Positions 33,338-44,215 of a stretch of DNA of 64,000 bases are shown one piece after another. Origin of the DNA: JACDAN01 sp963834825 (lineage in GTDB: Bacteria > Actinomycetota > Thermoleophilia > Gaiellales > Gaiellaceae); assembly GCA_963834825.1 (NCBI GenBank), contig CAWICZ010000014.1, positions 744,001 to 808,000 of the forward strand. The letters are read 5' to 3'. The notes below the pieces were generated by a model. The model was not told where the DNA came from, made no database searches, and saw only the letters and a list, made by a program, of their open reading frames with translations. Numbering within the stretch: the first letter of the stretch is position 1; every line of letters starts with the position of its first letter. The position numbers were made by a program, and so were the translations under genes.

Positions 33338-34210
33338 ATGCCGCTGTCGCGGTTCACCACGCTCGGGACCGGCGGGCCAGCGCGGTGGTTCGCGAGGCCG
33401 GAGTCGACGGACGAGCTCGCGGAAGCGCTCAGGTGGGCGGCCGACCGGGGCGTGTCCGTGTCGGTCGTCGGTCTCGGGTCGAATCTTCTCGTCGCCGACG
33501 GGGGCATCAACGCGCTCGTGCTCAAGCTCGGGGGCGAGCTGGCGTCGGCCGCAGTGGATGGCAATCGGCTGCTCGCCGGCGGAGGCGCGCCGCTCGCCGT
33601 CTGTCTCCATCGGGCCCGCGCGGCCTCGCTCGGCGGCTTCGAGTTCGCGTGTGCGATCCCGGGCACGGTGGGCGGCGGGGTCTGGATGAACGCGGGCGCC
33701 TACGGTTCGGATATCGCCGGTGTCCTCGACCGTGCGCTCGTCCTCTCGGAAGAGGGCGAGGGGTGGCGGACCCCGGCCGAGCTCGGTCTCCAGTACCGCC
33801 GCTCGGGCCTCGAGGCGGGAGAGGTGGTCGCGGGGGCGGAGTTCACCCTCGCGTCGCGCCCGGCCGACGAAATCAAGGCGACGGTCGCCGAGATGCAGGC
33901 TCGCCGGAAGGCGGCCCAGCCGACGAACAAGCGCACGTTCGGAAGCGTCTTCAAGAATCCGGAGCACGAGCTGACTGCCGGACGAATGCTGGAGGCCTGC
34001 GGGCTGCGAGGGCACAGGATCGGCGGTGCGCAGATCTCACCCCGACATGCCAACTTCATCGAGAACGCAGAGGGCGCGCGCTCCGCGGACGCGATTGCCT
34101 TGATGGTCGAGGCGCGGCGGCGGGCGTTCGAGCAGTTCGGCGTCGAGCTCGAGCACGAGGTGCAGTTCCTCGGTGACCTCGTGCTCCCGCCCCTGGAGTC
34201 GAGGACGTAG
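33338..34210 (+). CDS. murB: UDP-N-acetylenolpyruvoylglucosamine reductase
   Basis: 290 residues from ATG 33338, which has GAGGA 4 bases upstream. FAD-binding LGTGGPARWF, GLGSNLLVADGG and CAIPGTVGGGVWMNAGAYG; substrate Arg in YRRSG; catalytic Ser203 in FGSVFKNP; LRGHRIGGAQISPRHANF. The short form resembles type II MurB. NADPH reduces the enolpyruvyl group to give UDP-MurNAc. Only 14 bases separate it from murC. Confidence 0.95.
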   Translation: MPLSRFTTLGTGGPARWFARPESTDELAEALRWAADRGVSVSVVGLGSNLLVADGGINALVLKLGGELASAAVDGNRLLAGGGAPLAVCLHRARAASLGGFEFACAIPGTVGGGVWMNAGAYGSDIAGVLDRALVLSEEGEGWRTPAELGLQYRRSGLEAGEVVAGAEFTLASRPADEIKATVAEMQARRKAAQPTNKRTFGSVFKNPEHELTAGRMLEACGLRGHRIGGAQISPRHANFIENAEGARSADAIALMVEARRRAFEQFGVELEHEVQFLGDLVLPPLESRT

Positions 34211-34232
34211 GAGCGCGGACCGCGGCGGCGAA

Positions 34233-35051
34233 GTGGTCGCCGTGGCCCGAGGACGACAGGCGGCTGCTGCACGGGCGCAGACGCGCAGGGTCACGCCTGC
34301 GCTGCAGCTGCTCCCTTCGGGGCGCTCCCTTGCCGTCGGCTTCGGTCTCTTGGCCGCGGCATTTCTGCTCTACCTGGGCGCCCGCGAGTCGTCGGTCTTC
34401 TCGGTGCGATCGGTCGAGGTCGCCACGGAGCCCGCCGGCCACACGAGGCTGGTCAGGCGGGAGCTTGCGCCGCTTCGAGGCACGAGCCTGCTGAAGATCG
34501 ACGGCGGCTCGATCGCGCGCCGCCTCGAGGGCCTCCCTCACGTTCATCTCCTTGGCTACGACCGCTCGTTCCCGAACACGCTGCGCGTTCACGTCAGCGT
34601 CGAGCGGCCCGTCGCGGTGCTCAGACGAGCAGACGAGAACTGGCTCGTGTCGGCTCGGGGCCGGGTCCTCCGCAAGCTCGACCGCAAGCTCCGCCGGCCG
34701 TTGCCGGTGGTCTGGCTCCCGCCCGCCTTCGAACCTGAGATCGGGACGATTCTGCGCGCTGACGATACGGCCCGTGCCGTTGGCGCGGTGACCGCCGCGA
34801 CGTCCAGCGAGCCGAGTCTCGCGCGCGCGATCTGGTACGTGAAGAGCGGCGGGGAGGGGCTGACCTTGGTGCTCCGCGACCGCCTCGAGCTGCGGCTCGG
34901 GAACGCCAACGAGCTGACGCTCAAGCTGCGAGTCGCGAAACATGTCCTCGCCGCCGTCCGCGGCTCGGGCAGCCCCGCCACGTACGTCGACGTCTCCCTT
35001 CCGGACAGACCGGTTGCGGGCACAACTCTCGACTCTCAAGTAGACCCTTAG
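34233..35051 (+). CDS. ftsQ: FtsQ/DivIB-type cell division protein
   Basis: About 272 residues from GTG 34233 (GTG 34242 or a start inside murB are alternatives). Basic cytoplasmic start, one membrane helix (SLAVGFGLLAAAFLLYLGA), then a POTRA domain (FSVRSVEVA through LLKIDGGSIARRLEGLPHV) and the beta domain (NTLRVHVSVERPVAVLR). It links FtsL/FtsB to the divisome. Similarity is weak, as usual for FtsQ; position before ftsZ supports the call. Confidence 0.88.
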   Translation: MVAVARGRQAAAARAQTRRVTPALQLLPSGRSLAVGFGLLAAAFLLYLGARESSVFSVRSVEVATEPAGHTRLVRRELAPLRGTSLLKIDGGSIARRLEGLPHVHLLGYDRSFPNTLRVHVSVERPVAVLRRADENWLVSARGRVLRKLDRKLRRPLPVVWLPPAFEPEIGTILRADDTARAVGAVTAATSSEPSLARAIWYVKSGGEGLTLVLRDRLELRLGNANELTLKLRVAKHVLAAVRGSGSPATYVDVSLPDRPVAGTTLDSQVDP

Positions 35052-35071
35052 TCTGAGGGCCACTTGACCGT

Positions 35072-35100
35072 TTGACACGCTGGACGGTCGGCCGTAGGCT
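35072..35100 (+). promoter_or_regulatory. Probable housekeeping-sigma promoter of ftsZ
   Basis: TTGACA at 35072-35077, a spacer of exactly 17 bases, then TAGGCT at 35095-35100, about 60 bases upstream of ftsZ in the only sizeable gap of the dcw cluster. The -35 is a perfect consensus. It would let ftsZ, and perhaps the gcv genes, be transcribed independently of the mraZ promoter. Confidence 0.65.
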
Positions 35101-35159
35101 GGCGATGACCGCGGCCCGGGAAACACGCGGGCTGGAGTCGAGCTTGAGGTGGAGGATCA

Positions 35160-36239
35160 TTGAGAGTGCGTGACCAGACTGGCAACTACCTGGCAGTCCT
35201 GAAGGTTGTCGGCGTCGGCGGAGGCGGATCCAACGCCGTCAACCGCATGGTCGACGCGGGCCTCAGCGGCGTCGAGTTCATCGCGGCGAACACCGACGCG
35301 CAAGCCCTGCTCGTCGTCGACGCCGATCTGAAGGTTCAGATCGGCGCGGAGTCGACGCGGGGACTGGGCGCCGGCGCGGACCCCGAGATCGGCAAGAGCG
35401 CAGCGCACGAGAGCCGCGACGAGCTGAAGGAGGCTCTGAAGGGCTCCGACATGGTCTTCGTCACCGCCGGCGAGGGCGGCGGGACGGGAACAGGGGGAGC
35501 ACCGATCGTCGCCGAGCTCGCCCACGAGCTCGGAGCGTTGACGGTCGGCGTCGTCACGCGGCCGTTCGGCTTCGAAGGCCGCCGTCGGGCAGAACAAGCC
35601 CACCGCGGAATCGAAGAGCTCCGCGAGCAGGTCGACACGCTGATCGTGATCGAGAACGACCGTCTTCTCCAGGTCGTCGAGAAGCGGACTTCGATCATCG
35701 AGGCCTTCCGCATGGCCGACGACATCCTCCGCCAGGGCGTCCAGGGCATCACCGACCTCATCACCGTCCCCGGAATTGTCAACCTCGACTTCGCGGATGT
35801 GCGGGCGATCATGAACGAGGCCGGCTCGGCTTTGATGGGCATCGGCACGGCGTCCGGGGAGAATCGCGCCGCGGAGGCGGCTCACACGGCCGTGTCGTCG
35901 CCGCTCCTGGAGTCGTCGATCGAGGGCGCGACCGGGATTCTCCTCAACGTCACCGGCCCGACCGACATGGGCCTGTTCGAGGTGAACGAGGCCGCCGAGG
36001 TCGTGACGAGCGCCGCCGACCAGAACGCCAACGTGATCTTCGGCGCGGTGATCGACGAGTCCCTCAAGGACGAGGTCCGAGTGACGGTGATCGCCACCGG
36101 CTTCGGTGCGGGTGCGATGCGCCGTCGACGTCGCATCGAGACCGAGGAGCCGGCGCCGGCCAGGCGGCCGGAGCCCGAAGAGCAGCCGTTCGACGTCCCC
36201 TCGGACGTGCTCGAGGTCCCGTCGTTCCTCCGCGACTGA
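35160..36239 (+). CDS. ftsZ: Cell division GTPase FtsZ
   Basis: 359 residues. Start is TTG 35160 (GGAGG ends 4 bases before) or GTG 35166 (10 bases from GGAGG). The core VVGVGGGGSNAVNRM, tubulin signature GEGGGTGTGGAP (about 105-114), TVPGIVNLDFADVR and a short linker ending in the C-terminal peptide DVLEVPSFLRD are all intact. GTP-dependent polymerisation forms the Z ring. ftsA and ddl do not precede it; sepF/pgeF genes common after ftsZ are replaced by gcvT. Confidence 0.98.
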   Translation: MRVRDQTGNYLAVLKVVGVGGGGSNAVNRMVDAGLSGVEFIAANTDAQALLVVDADLKVQIGAESTRGLGAGADPEIGKSAAHESRDELKEALKGSDMVFVTAGEGGGTGTGGAPIVAELAHELGALTVGVVTRPFGFEGRRRAEQAHRGIEELREQVDTLIVIENDRLLQVVEKRTSIIEAFRMADDILRQGVQGITDLITVPGIVNLDFADVRAIMNEAGSALMGIGTASGENRAAEAAHTAVSSPLLESSIEGATGILLNVTGPTDMGLFEVNEAAEVVTSAADQNANVIFGAVIDESLKDEVRVTVIATGFGAGAMRRRRRIETEEPAPARRPEPEEQPFDVPSDVLEVPSFLRD

Positions 36240-36271
36240 ACGAGCAAACGCCGCTGTAGCATCGGGGCGTC

Positions 36272-37324
36272 ATGCAGACGCTCCGTCGAACGCCGCTCTA
36301 CGAGCGGCATCGCGCCCTGAACGCGCGCATGGTCCCGTTTGCGGGCTGGGAGATGCCCGTTCAGTACGAAGGCGTGATCCCCGAGCACCGGGCCGTCCGG
36401 GCGGACACCGGCGTGTTCGACGTGTCACACATGGGCGAGCTCGAGGTCGAGGGACCCCGCGCGCACGAGCTGCTCCAGGGTCTGCTCGCGAACGACCTCG
36501 ACAAGATCGAGCCTGGGCACGCCCAGTACACGCTGCTGACCAACGAGAGCGGCGGGATCATCGACGACCTGATCGCGTACCGGCTGGAGACCGGCCGCTA
36601 CCTGCTGATCGTCAACGCGTCGAACCGCGAGGCGGCATTCCAGTGGCTCAAGGAGCGGGAGATCCCGGGCTCCGACGTCCGCGACGTCTCCGACGCGTTC
36701 GCGCTCCTCGCCGTTCAGGGCCCGGGCTCGATCGAGCGACTGGGCCTCGACGACGCGCCGGCGTTCACCTTCGCCGAGCAGACGCTGGACGGCACCGAGG
36801 TGATGGTCAACCGCACGGGCTACACGGGCGAGCGCGGCGTTGAGCTGCTCGTCCCCGCCGAGGACGCCGAGGCGCTGTGGGACAGCGTGCTCGAGCGCGG
36901 CGCCGTCCCGTGTGGCCTCGGCGCGCGGGACACGCTGCGACTCGAGGTGTGTTATCCGCTGCACGGCAACGACATCGGGCCGGACACGGACGCGATCTCG
37001 GCGGGCCTCGGCTGGGTTTGCGCGCTCGACAAGGACTTCACCGGCGTCGAGGAGCTCCGCCGCATCAAGGCCGAGGGTCCCGAGCGCAGGCTCGTTCCGT
37101 TCGTGATGGAGGATCCTGGAATCGCGCGGCAGGGCATGCCGATCGCAGGCGGCGGCGAGGTGACCTCCGGGAGCCACTCGCCGATGCTCGACCGCGGGAT
37201 CGGCATGGGCTACGTCCCGAAGCAGCAGGCGGCACCGGACACCGAGCTGACAATCGACGTGCGCGGGCGCGATCGGCGGGCACGAGTAGTGACGAAACCG
37301 ATCTACAAGCGAGAGGAGGGCTGA
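36272..37324 (+). CDS. gcvT: Glycine cleavage system T protein (aminomethyltransferase)
   Basis: 350 residues. TLRRTPLYERHRALNARMVPF, FAGWEMPVQY, GVFDVSHMGE, NRTGYTGERG and the C-terminal folate-site region are typical. It releases ammonia and transfers the aminomethyl carbon to tetrahydrofolate. First of four tightly packed gcv genes. There are only 32 bases after ftsZ and no room for a glycine riboswitch, so control probably comes from the ftsZ promoter or a small local one. Confidence 0.96.
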   Translation: MQTLRRTPLYERHRALNARMVPFAGWEMPVQYEGVIPEHRAVRADTGVFDVSHMGELEVEGPRAHELLQGLLANDLDKIEPGHAQYTLLTNESGGIIDDLIAYRLETGRYLLIVNASNREAAFQWLKEREIPGSDVRDVSDAFALLAVQGPGSIERLGLDDAPAFTFAEQTLDGTEVMVNRTGYTGERGVELLVPAEDAEALWDSVLERGAVPCGLGARDTLRLEVCYPLHGNDIGPDTDAISAGLGWVCALDKDFTGVEELRRIKAEGPERRLVPFVMEDPGIARQGMPIAGGGEVTSGSHSPMLDRGIGMGYVPKQQAAPDTELTIDVRGRDRRARVVTKPIYKREEG

Positions 37325-37719
37325 TGGCGGCCGAGGAGAGCTACCCCGACGACCTTCGCTACCACCCCGAGCACGACTGGGCACGGATCGAGGACGGCGA
37401 GGCGGTCCTGGGGATCACCTGGTACGCGCAAGACGCACTGGGCGAGCTCGTCCACTACGAGCCGCCGGAGGAGGGCGCGACGGTCACGAAGGACTCCGCC
37501 TACGGCGAGGTCGAGTCGGTGAAGGCCGTCTCGGACGTGATCTCGCCGCTCTCCGGCGAGATCCTCGAGGTCAACCAGGCCGTCGTGGATGCGCCCGAGA
37601 CGGTCAACGAGGATCCGTACGGCAACGGCTGGCTGATCCGGGTCCGGCTGAGCGATCCCGGCGAGACGGATCAGCTCCTCACGGTCGAGGCCTACCGAGA
37701 GCTGCTGGCGAGCCAGTGA
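37324..37719 (+). CDS. gcvH: Glycine cleavage system H protein (lipoyl carrier)
   Basis: 131 residues from ATG 37324 (TGATG with gcvT). The lipoylated Lys is Lys67 in YGEVESVKAVS, and the fold is the usual lipoyl hammerhead (VLGITWYAQDALG before, NGWLIRVRLSDP after). It shuttles the aminomethyl group between P, T and L proteins. L protein (lpd) is not in the window. Confidence 0.97.
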   Translation: MAAEESYPDDLRYHPEHDWARIEDGEAVLGITWYAQDALGELVHYEPPEEGATVTKDSAYGEVESVKAVSDVISPLSGEILEVNQAVVDAPETVNEDPYGNGWLIRVRLSDPGETDQLLTVEAYRELLASQ

Positions 37720-39034
37720 CGTACGTCTCGCTTACGGATGCCGACCGGGCCGAGATGCTCGAGACGATCGGCGTCGCCTCGGTGGAGGAGCTCTTCCGCG
37801 ACATCCCGGAGGGCGTCCGCCTCGGCCGAGCGCTCGATCTCGGCGACCCCCTCTCCGAGCAGGAGATCGTCGACCGGCTGGAGGCGCTCGCCGCCCGCAA
37901 CACGCCGGCAGGGGCCGAGACGTCGTTCCTCGGCGCCGGGGTCTACGACCACTACGTGACGGCGATCGTCGACGCCATTCTCGAACGCGGCGAGTTCCTC
38001 ACCGCCTACACGCCCTACCAGCCCGAGCTGAGCCAGGGCGTGCTCCAGGCGCTCTTCGAGTATCAGACCGTGATCTGCGAGCTGACCGGGATGGATGTCT
38101 CGAATGCCTCCGGCTACGACGGCACGACGGTCGCCGCGGACGCCTGCTACATCGCCAAGCACGCCACGGGTCGCGCGAAGGTCGTCCTCGCGGAGTCGCT
38201 CAACCCGCAGGTGCGCCAGGTCGTGAGGACCTACGCGCCCGGCTTCGGCCTCGAAGTCGTCGACGTGCCGCACCGCGACGGCGTCACCGACCCGGACGAG
38301 CTGCGCACCGCGGCCGAGGACGCAGCCTGCGTGATCTTCCAGCAGCCGAACTTCTTCGGCTGCCTCGAGCCGGCACCCGACCTGGCCGCCGCGGCGAACG
38401 ACGCCGGCGCGCTGCCCGTGGCCCACGTCGATCCGGTCTCGCTCGGTGTGCTCGAGGCGCCGGGCGCGTACGGCTGCGCGATCGCGATCGGCGAGGGGCA
38501 GGCGGCCGGCAACGCGCTCTCGTTCGGCGGGCCCCACTACGGCTTCGTCGCTGCACGCGAGGAGTTCACCCGTCGCATGCCCGGCCGGATCGTCGGGGAA
38601 ACGACCGACGTCGACGGTCAACGCGGCTTCGTCCTCACACTCCAGACGCGGGAGCAGCACATCCGCCGCGAGAAGGCAACCTCGAACATCACCACCAACC
38701 AGACGCTGCTCGCGCTGGGCGGCCTGATTCAGTTGTGTTGGCTTGGACCTCAGGGTCTGCTCGAGCTGGGGGAGACCTGCATGGCGCTCGCCGAGCACGC
38801 AAAGCAACGCCTCGGGCTTCCACTGGTGTTTCCGGATCGGACAACGTTCAAGGAGTTTGCCATCCGGGTCGGACGGCCCGCCGTGGACGTGATCCGCGAC
38901 GCGCGGGCGAAGGGCGTCCATCCCGGCTACGCGCTCGGCCGCGACTACGAGGGAATGGACGATGTGCTCCTCGTCGCCGTCACCGAGCGGCGGAGCCTCG
39001 ACGACATCGAGGATCTCGCGGAGGTGCTGGGCGC

Positions 39035-39038
<4 letters not shown>
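37716..39038 (+). CDS. gcvPA: Glycine dehydrogenase (decarboxylating) subunit 1
   Basis: 440 residues from GTG 37716. N-terminal half of P protein: SFLGAGVYDHY, FLTAYTPYQPELSQG, ASGYDGTTVAADAC. It pairs with gcvPB to form the PLP-dependent heterotetramer that decarboxylates glycine. The split form is found in many thermophiles, Firmicutes and deep Actinomycetota, while others have one long GcvP. GTGA overlaps on both sides. Confidence 0.96.
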
Positions 39039-40536
<1,498 letters not shown>

Positions 40537-40537
<1 letters not shown>

Positions 40538-41007
40538 TGAGCGAGATCATGGCGGCGCTCTACCGCGGCGACCGGGCGCGAGCCGAAGAGCTCGCCGGCG
40601 GGGCCGAGCTCGACATCAACGAGGCGGCTTCCCTCGGCCGCGTCGAGCGGGTGCGCGAGCTGCTCCAAAGCGACCCGACCCTGGCGGCGAGTCGCTCGTC
40701 GGACGGCTTCACGGCGCTGCACTACGCCGCCTTCTTCGGCACGCCGGAGGCGGCCGCGTCCCTGCTCGAGCACGGCGCCGATCCGACCGCCGTCGCCGAG
40801 AACGAGATGCGGGTCCAGCCTCTGCACAGCGCCGCCGCCGTAGGCGCCACCGAGACTGCGCGGCTCCTGCTCGACGCCGGCGCCGATCCGAATGCGCGCC
40901 AGGAGGGCGGGTTCCGACCGATCGACGCCGCAGTCCAGAGCGGGAACGACGAGCTCTACGCCCTGCTCGTGGAGCGCGGTGCCGAAGAGCCGGTCTCGGC
41001 CGGATAG
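40537..41007 (+). CDS. Ankyrin-repeat protein
   Basis: 156 residues from GTG 40537 (ATG 40549 is an alternative). About four ankyrin repeats: NEAASLGRVERVRELLQSDP, then DGFTALHYAAFFGTPEAAAS, then QPLHSAAAVGATETARLLLD, then GFRPIDAAVQSGNDELYALL. Soluble, no signal peptide. It follows gcvPB with a 1-base overlap and may be read with the operon, but nothing ties it to glycine metabolism; partner unknown. Convergent overlap of 52 bases with the LysR gene. Confidence 0.88.
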
Positions 41008-41903
41008 CGCGCCGCGATCTTCTTCAGAATCGCGACCATCGCGCCGATCGCCGGCGGGGGCAGTCGACCGGGCAGCGTGACGGCGAAGACGTCGCGCTTC
41101 GGGCCGGACGGCTTCAACGGGCGAACGGCGATGTCTTTCCGAGCCTGGGGCACCGACAGGCTCGAGACGAGCGTGACGCCGATCCCGAGCGCGACGAGCC
41201 CCTGCGTGATCGGTGCATGGTCGCTGAGCGCCACGATCCGCGGCACGAAGCCGGCCGCCAGGCAGGCCTGGTACGTGATGCCGGTCTCCCCGGCGCGGAC
41301 CGCTTGGATCCACCCGTCGTCGGCGAGGTCGCGGAGCCGGATCGCGGTCCGCCCGGCCAACGGATGGTTCGCCGCGACGGCAACGTAGAGCGGGTCGACA
41401 AGGAGGAATTCGGCCTCGAGATCCGTCCACTCCGCCGGCGCGGGGCGCCCGTGCTCGCGGAAGGCCACGGCGAGGTCGACCTCTCCTCCCCGGAGCCTTC
41501 TCAGTCCGACGTTCGTCCCCGATTCGACGAACGTGAGCTCGACGCCGGCATGCTGCCGGCGGAACGCCTTGATCGCATCGAGCACGAGCGTCGAGGCAGC
41601 GGTCGGGAAGGCCGTCATCCGCAGCCGCCCGGCGCTGAGGGTCGCAATCGCCTCGAGCTCGGCCTCGGCCGCGGCCAGCTGCCCGGCGATCGCCTCTGCC
41701 CGCTCGACTGTGACCCGGCCGGCCTCGGTCAGCCGCAGGCCGCGCGCACTGCGCTCCACGAGCCGGACGCCGGCCTCCTGCTCGAGCTTGGCGATCTGTC
41801 GCGAGACCGCGGGCTGGGTCAGGTAGAGGGCGGCCGCCGCGCGAGAGAACGATCCGTGGCGCGCGACCTCGCGGAGAAGTGCCAGGCGCCGTGGGTCGAG
41901 CAT
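40956..41903 (-). CDS. LysR-family transcriptional regulator
   Basis: 315 residues from ATG 41903. N-terminal helix-turn-helix LALLREVARHGSFSRAAAAL then TQPAVSRQIAKLEQEAG, and a LysR substrate-binding domain from about 90 to 300. It is divergent from the MFS transporter at 41974 across a 70-base gap, the classic layout in which LysR controls its neighbour. The frame is open to 42098 but the extra residues are not conserved. Confidence 0.93.
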   Translation of the reverse strand: MLDPRRLALLREVARHGSFSRAAAALYLTQPAVSRQIAKLEQEAGVRLVERSARGLRLTEAGRVTVERAEAIAGQLAAAEAELEAIATLSAGRLRMTAFPTAASTLVLDAIKAFRRQHAGVELTFVESGTNVGLRRLRGGEVDLAVAFREHGRPAPAEWTDLEAEFLLVDPLYVAVAANHPLAGRTAIRLRDLADDGWIQAVRAGETGITYQACLAAGFVPRIVALSDHAPITQGLVALGIGVTLVSSLSVPQARKDIAVRPLKPSGPKRDVFAVTLPGRLPPPAIGAMVAILKKIAARYPAETGSSAPRSTSRA

Positions 41904-41973
41904 TACCAAAGTGTAGAGATCGGCAAGAAATCGGCATTGGCGCGCATGAGCGATCGTCGCGAGACTCCGGGCC

Positions 41974-43302
41974 GTGAGCTTCCGTCGGTTGTTCGGCGGC
42001 GACGTCGACCCAGCGCTCAGGCCGGTCCTGGCTGCCGTCGGCTTCGGCGCTCTTGGCCAGTTCGCCTTCTTCGCGTTCTTCGCGATCTGGGCGCTCACCG
42101 TCCGCGACGCGGAGGCGACGGAGGTCGGCCTCGCCTACACCTGCTCGGCCTTGGCGGCGGTCGTGGGCAGCATCGCCGGCGGGCGTGTCTCGGACCGCGT
42201 CGGCCGCCGGCCCGTGATCGTCGCCGCCTCGGTCGTCCAGACGATCACGCCGGCCGTCCTGCTCGTGCCGGGACTGCCCATCGAGCTCGCCTACGGCGTC
42301 CTCGTCGTCATGGGGTTCATCCAGCCCGTGCGTGGCACGGCGCAACGCGCGCTGCTCGCCGACCTGATCGCAGACGACGGCCGCGAGGAGGCCTACGGCG
42401 CGTTCCGCGTCGTTCTCAACCTCGGCGCGACGCTCGGCCCGCTCGCCGGTGCCGGGCTCGTCACCTGGCGCTGGAACGCTCTCTTCGTTGCGATCGTCGG
42501 GGCCTACGTCCTCGCTCTCGTCGCCGCTCTTCGCCTGCCCGAGAGCGCGCGCCCGGCGGTGGACGCGGCCGGGTCGCCTTCATTCGCGCCGCTGCTCCGG
42601 GACGGCGCGCTGATGGCGGTGTTCGGGGCCTCGATCGGCGGCTGGTTCGCCTACGGGGCCTTCGAGCTTCTTGCGCCCGTTTCGCTGACTCAGACTCACA
42701 GCCTGGCGCCGGCGACCTGGGGCGTCCTGTTCGCGATGAACCCGATCGTGATCGTGGCGCTCCAGCTTCGGGTCACCCGGTGGACGTCCGGCGTGCCCCG
42801 CGGGCGGAAGCTGGCCCTCGCCGTGCTTCTGATGGCGTCGCCATACCTGGTGCTGGAGGTCAGTGCAGCCCTCGCGGTCGTCGTCGCCGTGCTTCTCGTC
42901 GTCGTCCTCGGCGAGATGCTCTGGGCGCCGGCGTCGGAGGCGCTGATCGCGAACATGGCCCCGCCGGGCCTCCGCGGCCTCTACCTCGGGACGGCGAATG
43001 CGGCGAGCTGGACGGGCCTGGCGCTCGCCCCGGCTGTCGGGCTCCAAGCGCGGGCCCAGTTCGGCGACGCCGGCATGTGGATCGTCGTCATGGCCGTCGG
43101 CATCGCCGGCGCGTCACTGTATGTCGTTGCCTGCAGGCGAGCCGAGGCGCCGCTGCAAGAATCCGGCCGTGATCGAGCTTCGTTCCGACACGCTCACCCG
43201 CCCGACGCCGGCGATGCGCGAGGCGATCGCGTCCGCGGAGGTCGGGGACGAGCAGAAGCGCGAGGACCCGACGGTCAACCGGCTCGAGCAGCGAGCCGCT
43301 GA
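41974..43302 (+). CDS. Major facilitator superfamily transporter
   Basis: 442 residues, 12 predicted helices. The MFS loop signature GGRVSDRVGRRPVIV follows helix 2. Candidate drug or metabolite exporter under the adjacent LysR regulator. The transporter part ends near residue 390. The last 50 residues are a hydrophilic Arg/Asp-rich tail overlapping the threonine aldolase gene by 134 bases, so the true C-terminus may be shorter. Confidence 0.88.
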   Translation: MSFRRLFGGDVDPALRPVLAAVGFGALGQFAFFAFFAIWALTVRDAEATEVGLAYTCSALAAVVGSIAGGRVSDRVGRRPVIVAASVVQTITPAVLLVPGLPIELAYGVLVVMGFIQPVRGTAQRALLADLIADDGREEAYGAFRVVLNLGATLGPLAGAGLVTWRWNALFVAIVGAYVLALVAALRLPESARPAVDAAGSPSFAPLLRDGALMAVFGASIGGWFAYGAFELLAPVSLTQTHSLAPATWGVLFAMNPIVIVALQLRVTRWTSGVPRGRKLALAVLLMASPYLVLEVSAALAVVVAVLLVVVLGEMLWAPASEALIANMAPPGLRGLYLGTANAASWTGLALAPAVGLQARAQFGDAGMWIVVMAVGIAGASLYVVACRRAEAPLQESGRDRASFRHAHPPDAGDARGDRVRGGRGRAEARGPDGQPARAASR

Positions 43303-44215
43303 GCTTCTCGGACACGACGAGGCCGTTTACCTCCCGACGGCGACGATGGCGAACGAGATCGCCCTCCGCCTCCACAGCGAGCCGGGCGACGAGCTCCTCG
43401 CGGAGGAGCACTCGCACATCCTCATCGCCGAGCTGGGCGGGCCGGCCGCACACAGCGGCCTCCAGACCCGGCCGCTCCCCGGCGATCGCGGCCGGCTGAC
43501 GCCGGAGCAGATCCGGGCGACTGCATACACGGTCGAGGGCGACCTGCACGCCCCGCTGACGAGGATCGTCTCGATCGAGAACACGCACAACGCGTCGGGC
43601 GGTCGTGTCTGGCCGCTGGCCGACGTCGTCGCGATCGCCGAAACCTGCCGGGAGCTCGGCTTGCGCCTGCATCTGGACGGCGCCCGCCTGTTCAACGCCG
43701 CCGTCGCGCTGGGTGTCCCCGCCGCCGAGATCGCCAGGCACGCCGACACCGTGACGATCTGCCTCTCGAAGGGGCTCGGCTGTCCGCTCGGCGCGCTCGT
43801 CGTCGGCTCTCACGAAGCGATGCGCCGGGCGCGCCGCTTCAAGCACTTCTTCGGCGGCGCGATGCGCCAGGCCGGGATCGTGGCCGCGGCCGGCGTGTAC
43901 GCCTTCGAGCACAACATCGACCGCCTGGCGGAGGACCACGCCCGGGCGAAGCGTCTCGCCGAGGGCTTCGCAGGCGCAGGCCTTCCGGTCGAGCCGGACG
44001 ACGTCGAGACGAACTTCGTGCAGATCGACGTGGCTCCGCTCGGCCTGACTCAGGCTGACGCGCTGGAGCGACTCCACCAGGCGGGTGTCGGGCTCTCGGG
44101 CACGGTGCATCCGACGCGGCTGCGCGCCGTCACGCACCTCGACGTCACCGACGAGGACATCGAGCGCGCGATCGAGATCGCTCCGCAAGCATTGGGAACC
44201 CTTGCCCGCGCCTGA
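43169..44215 (+). CDS. Low-specificity L-threonine aldolase
   Basis: 348 residues from GTG 43169. PLP-dependent cleavage of threonine or allo-threonine to glycine and acetaldehyde. Markers are ELRSDTLTRPTPAMR, IENTHNASGG, LHLDGARLFNAA and PLP Lys201 in CLSKGLGCPLG. Supplies glycine, which the gcv operon 3 kb upstream could then degrade (inference). Followed by the serine hydrolase with a 14-base overlap. Confidence 0.93.
   Translation: MIELRSDTLTRPTPAMREAIASAEVGDEQKREDPTVNRLEQRAAELLGHDEAVYLPTATMANEIALRLHSEPGDELLAEEHSHILIAELGGPAAHSGLQTRPLPGDRGRLTPEQIRATAYTVEGDLHAPLTRIVSIENTHNASGGRVWPLADVVAIAETCRELGLRLHLDGARLFNAAVALGVPAAEIARHADTVTICLSKGLGCPLGALVVGSHEAMRRARRFKHFFGGAMRQAGIVAAAGVYAFEHNIDRLAEDHARAKRLAEGFAGAGLPVEPDDVETNFVQIDVAPLGLTQADALERLHQAGVGLSGTVHPTRLRAVTHLDVTDEDIERAIEIAPQALGTLARA

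Noticed and set aside
36240..36271. Glycine riboswitch in front of gcvT
   Set aside because: The gap is only 32 bases, far too short for the aptamer.
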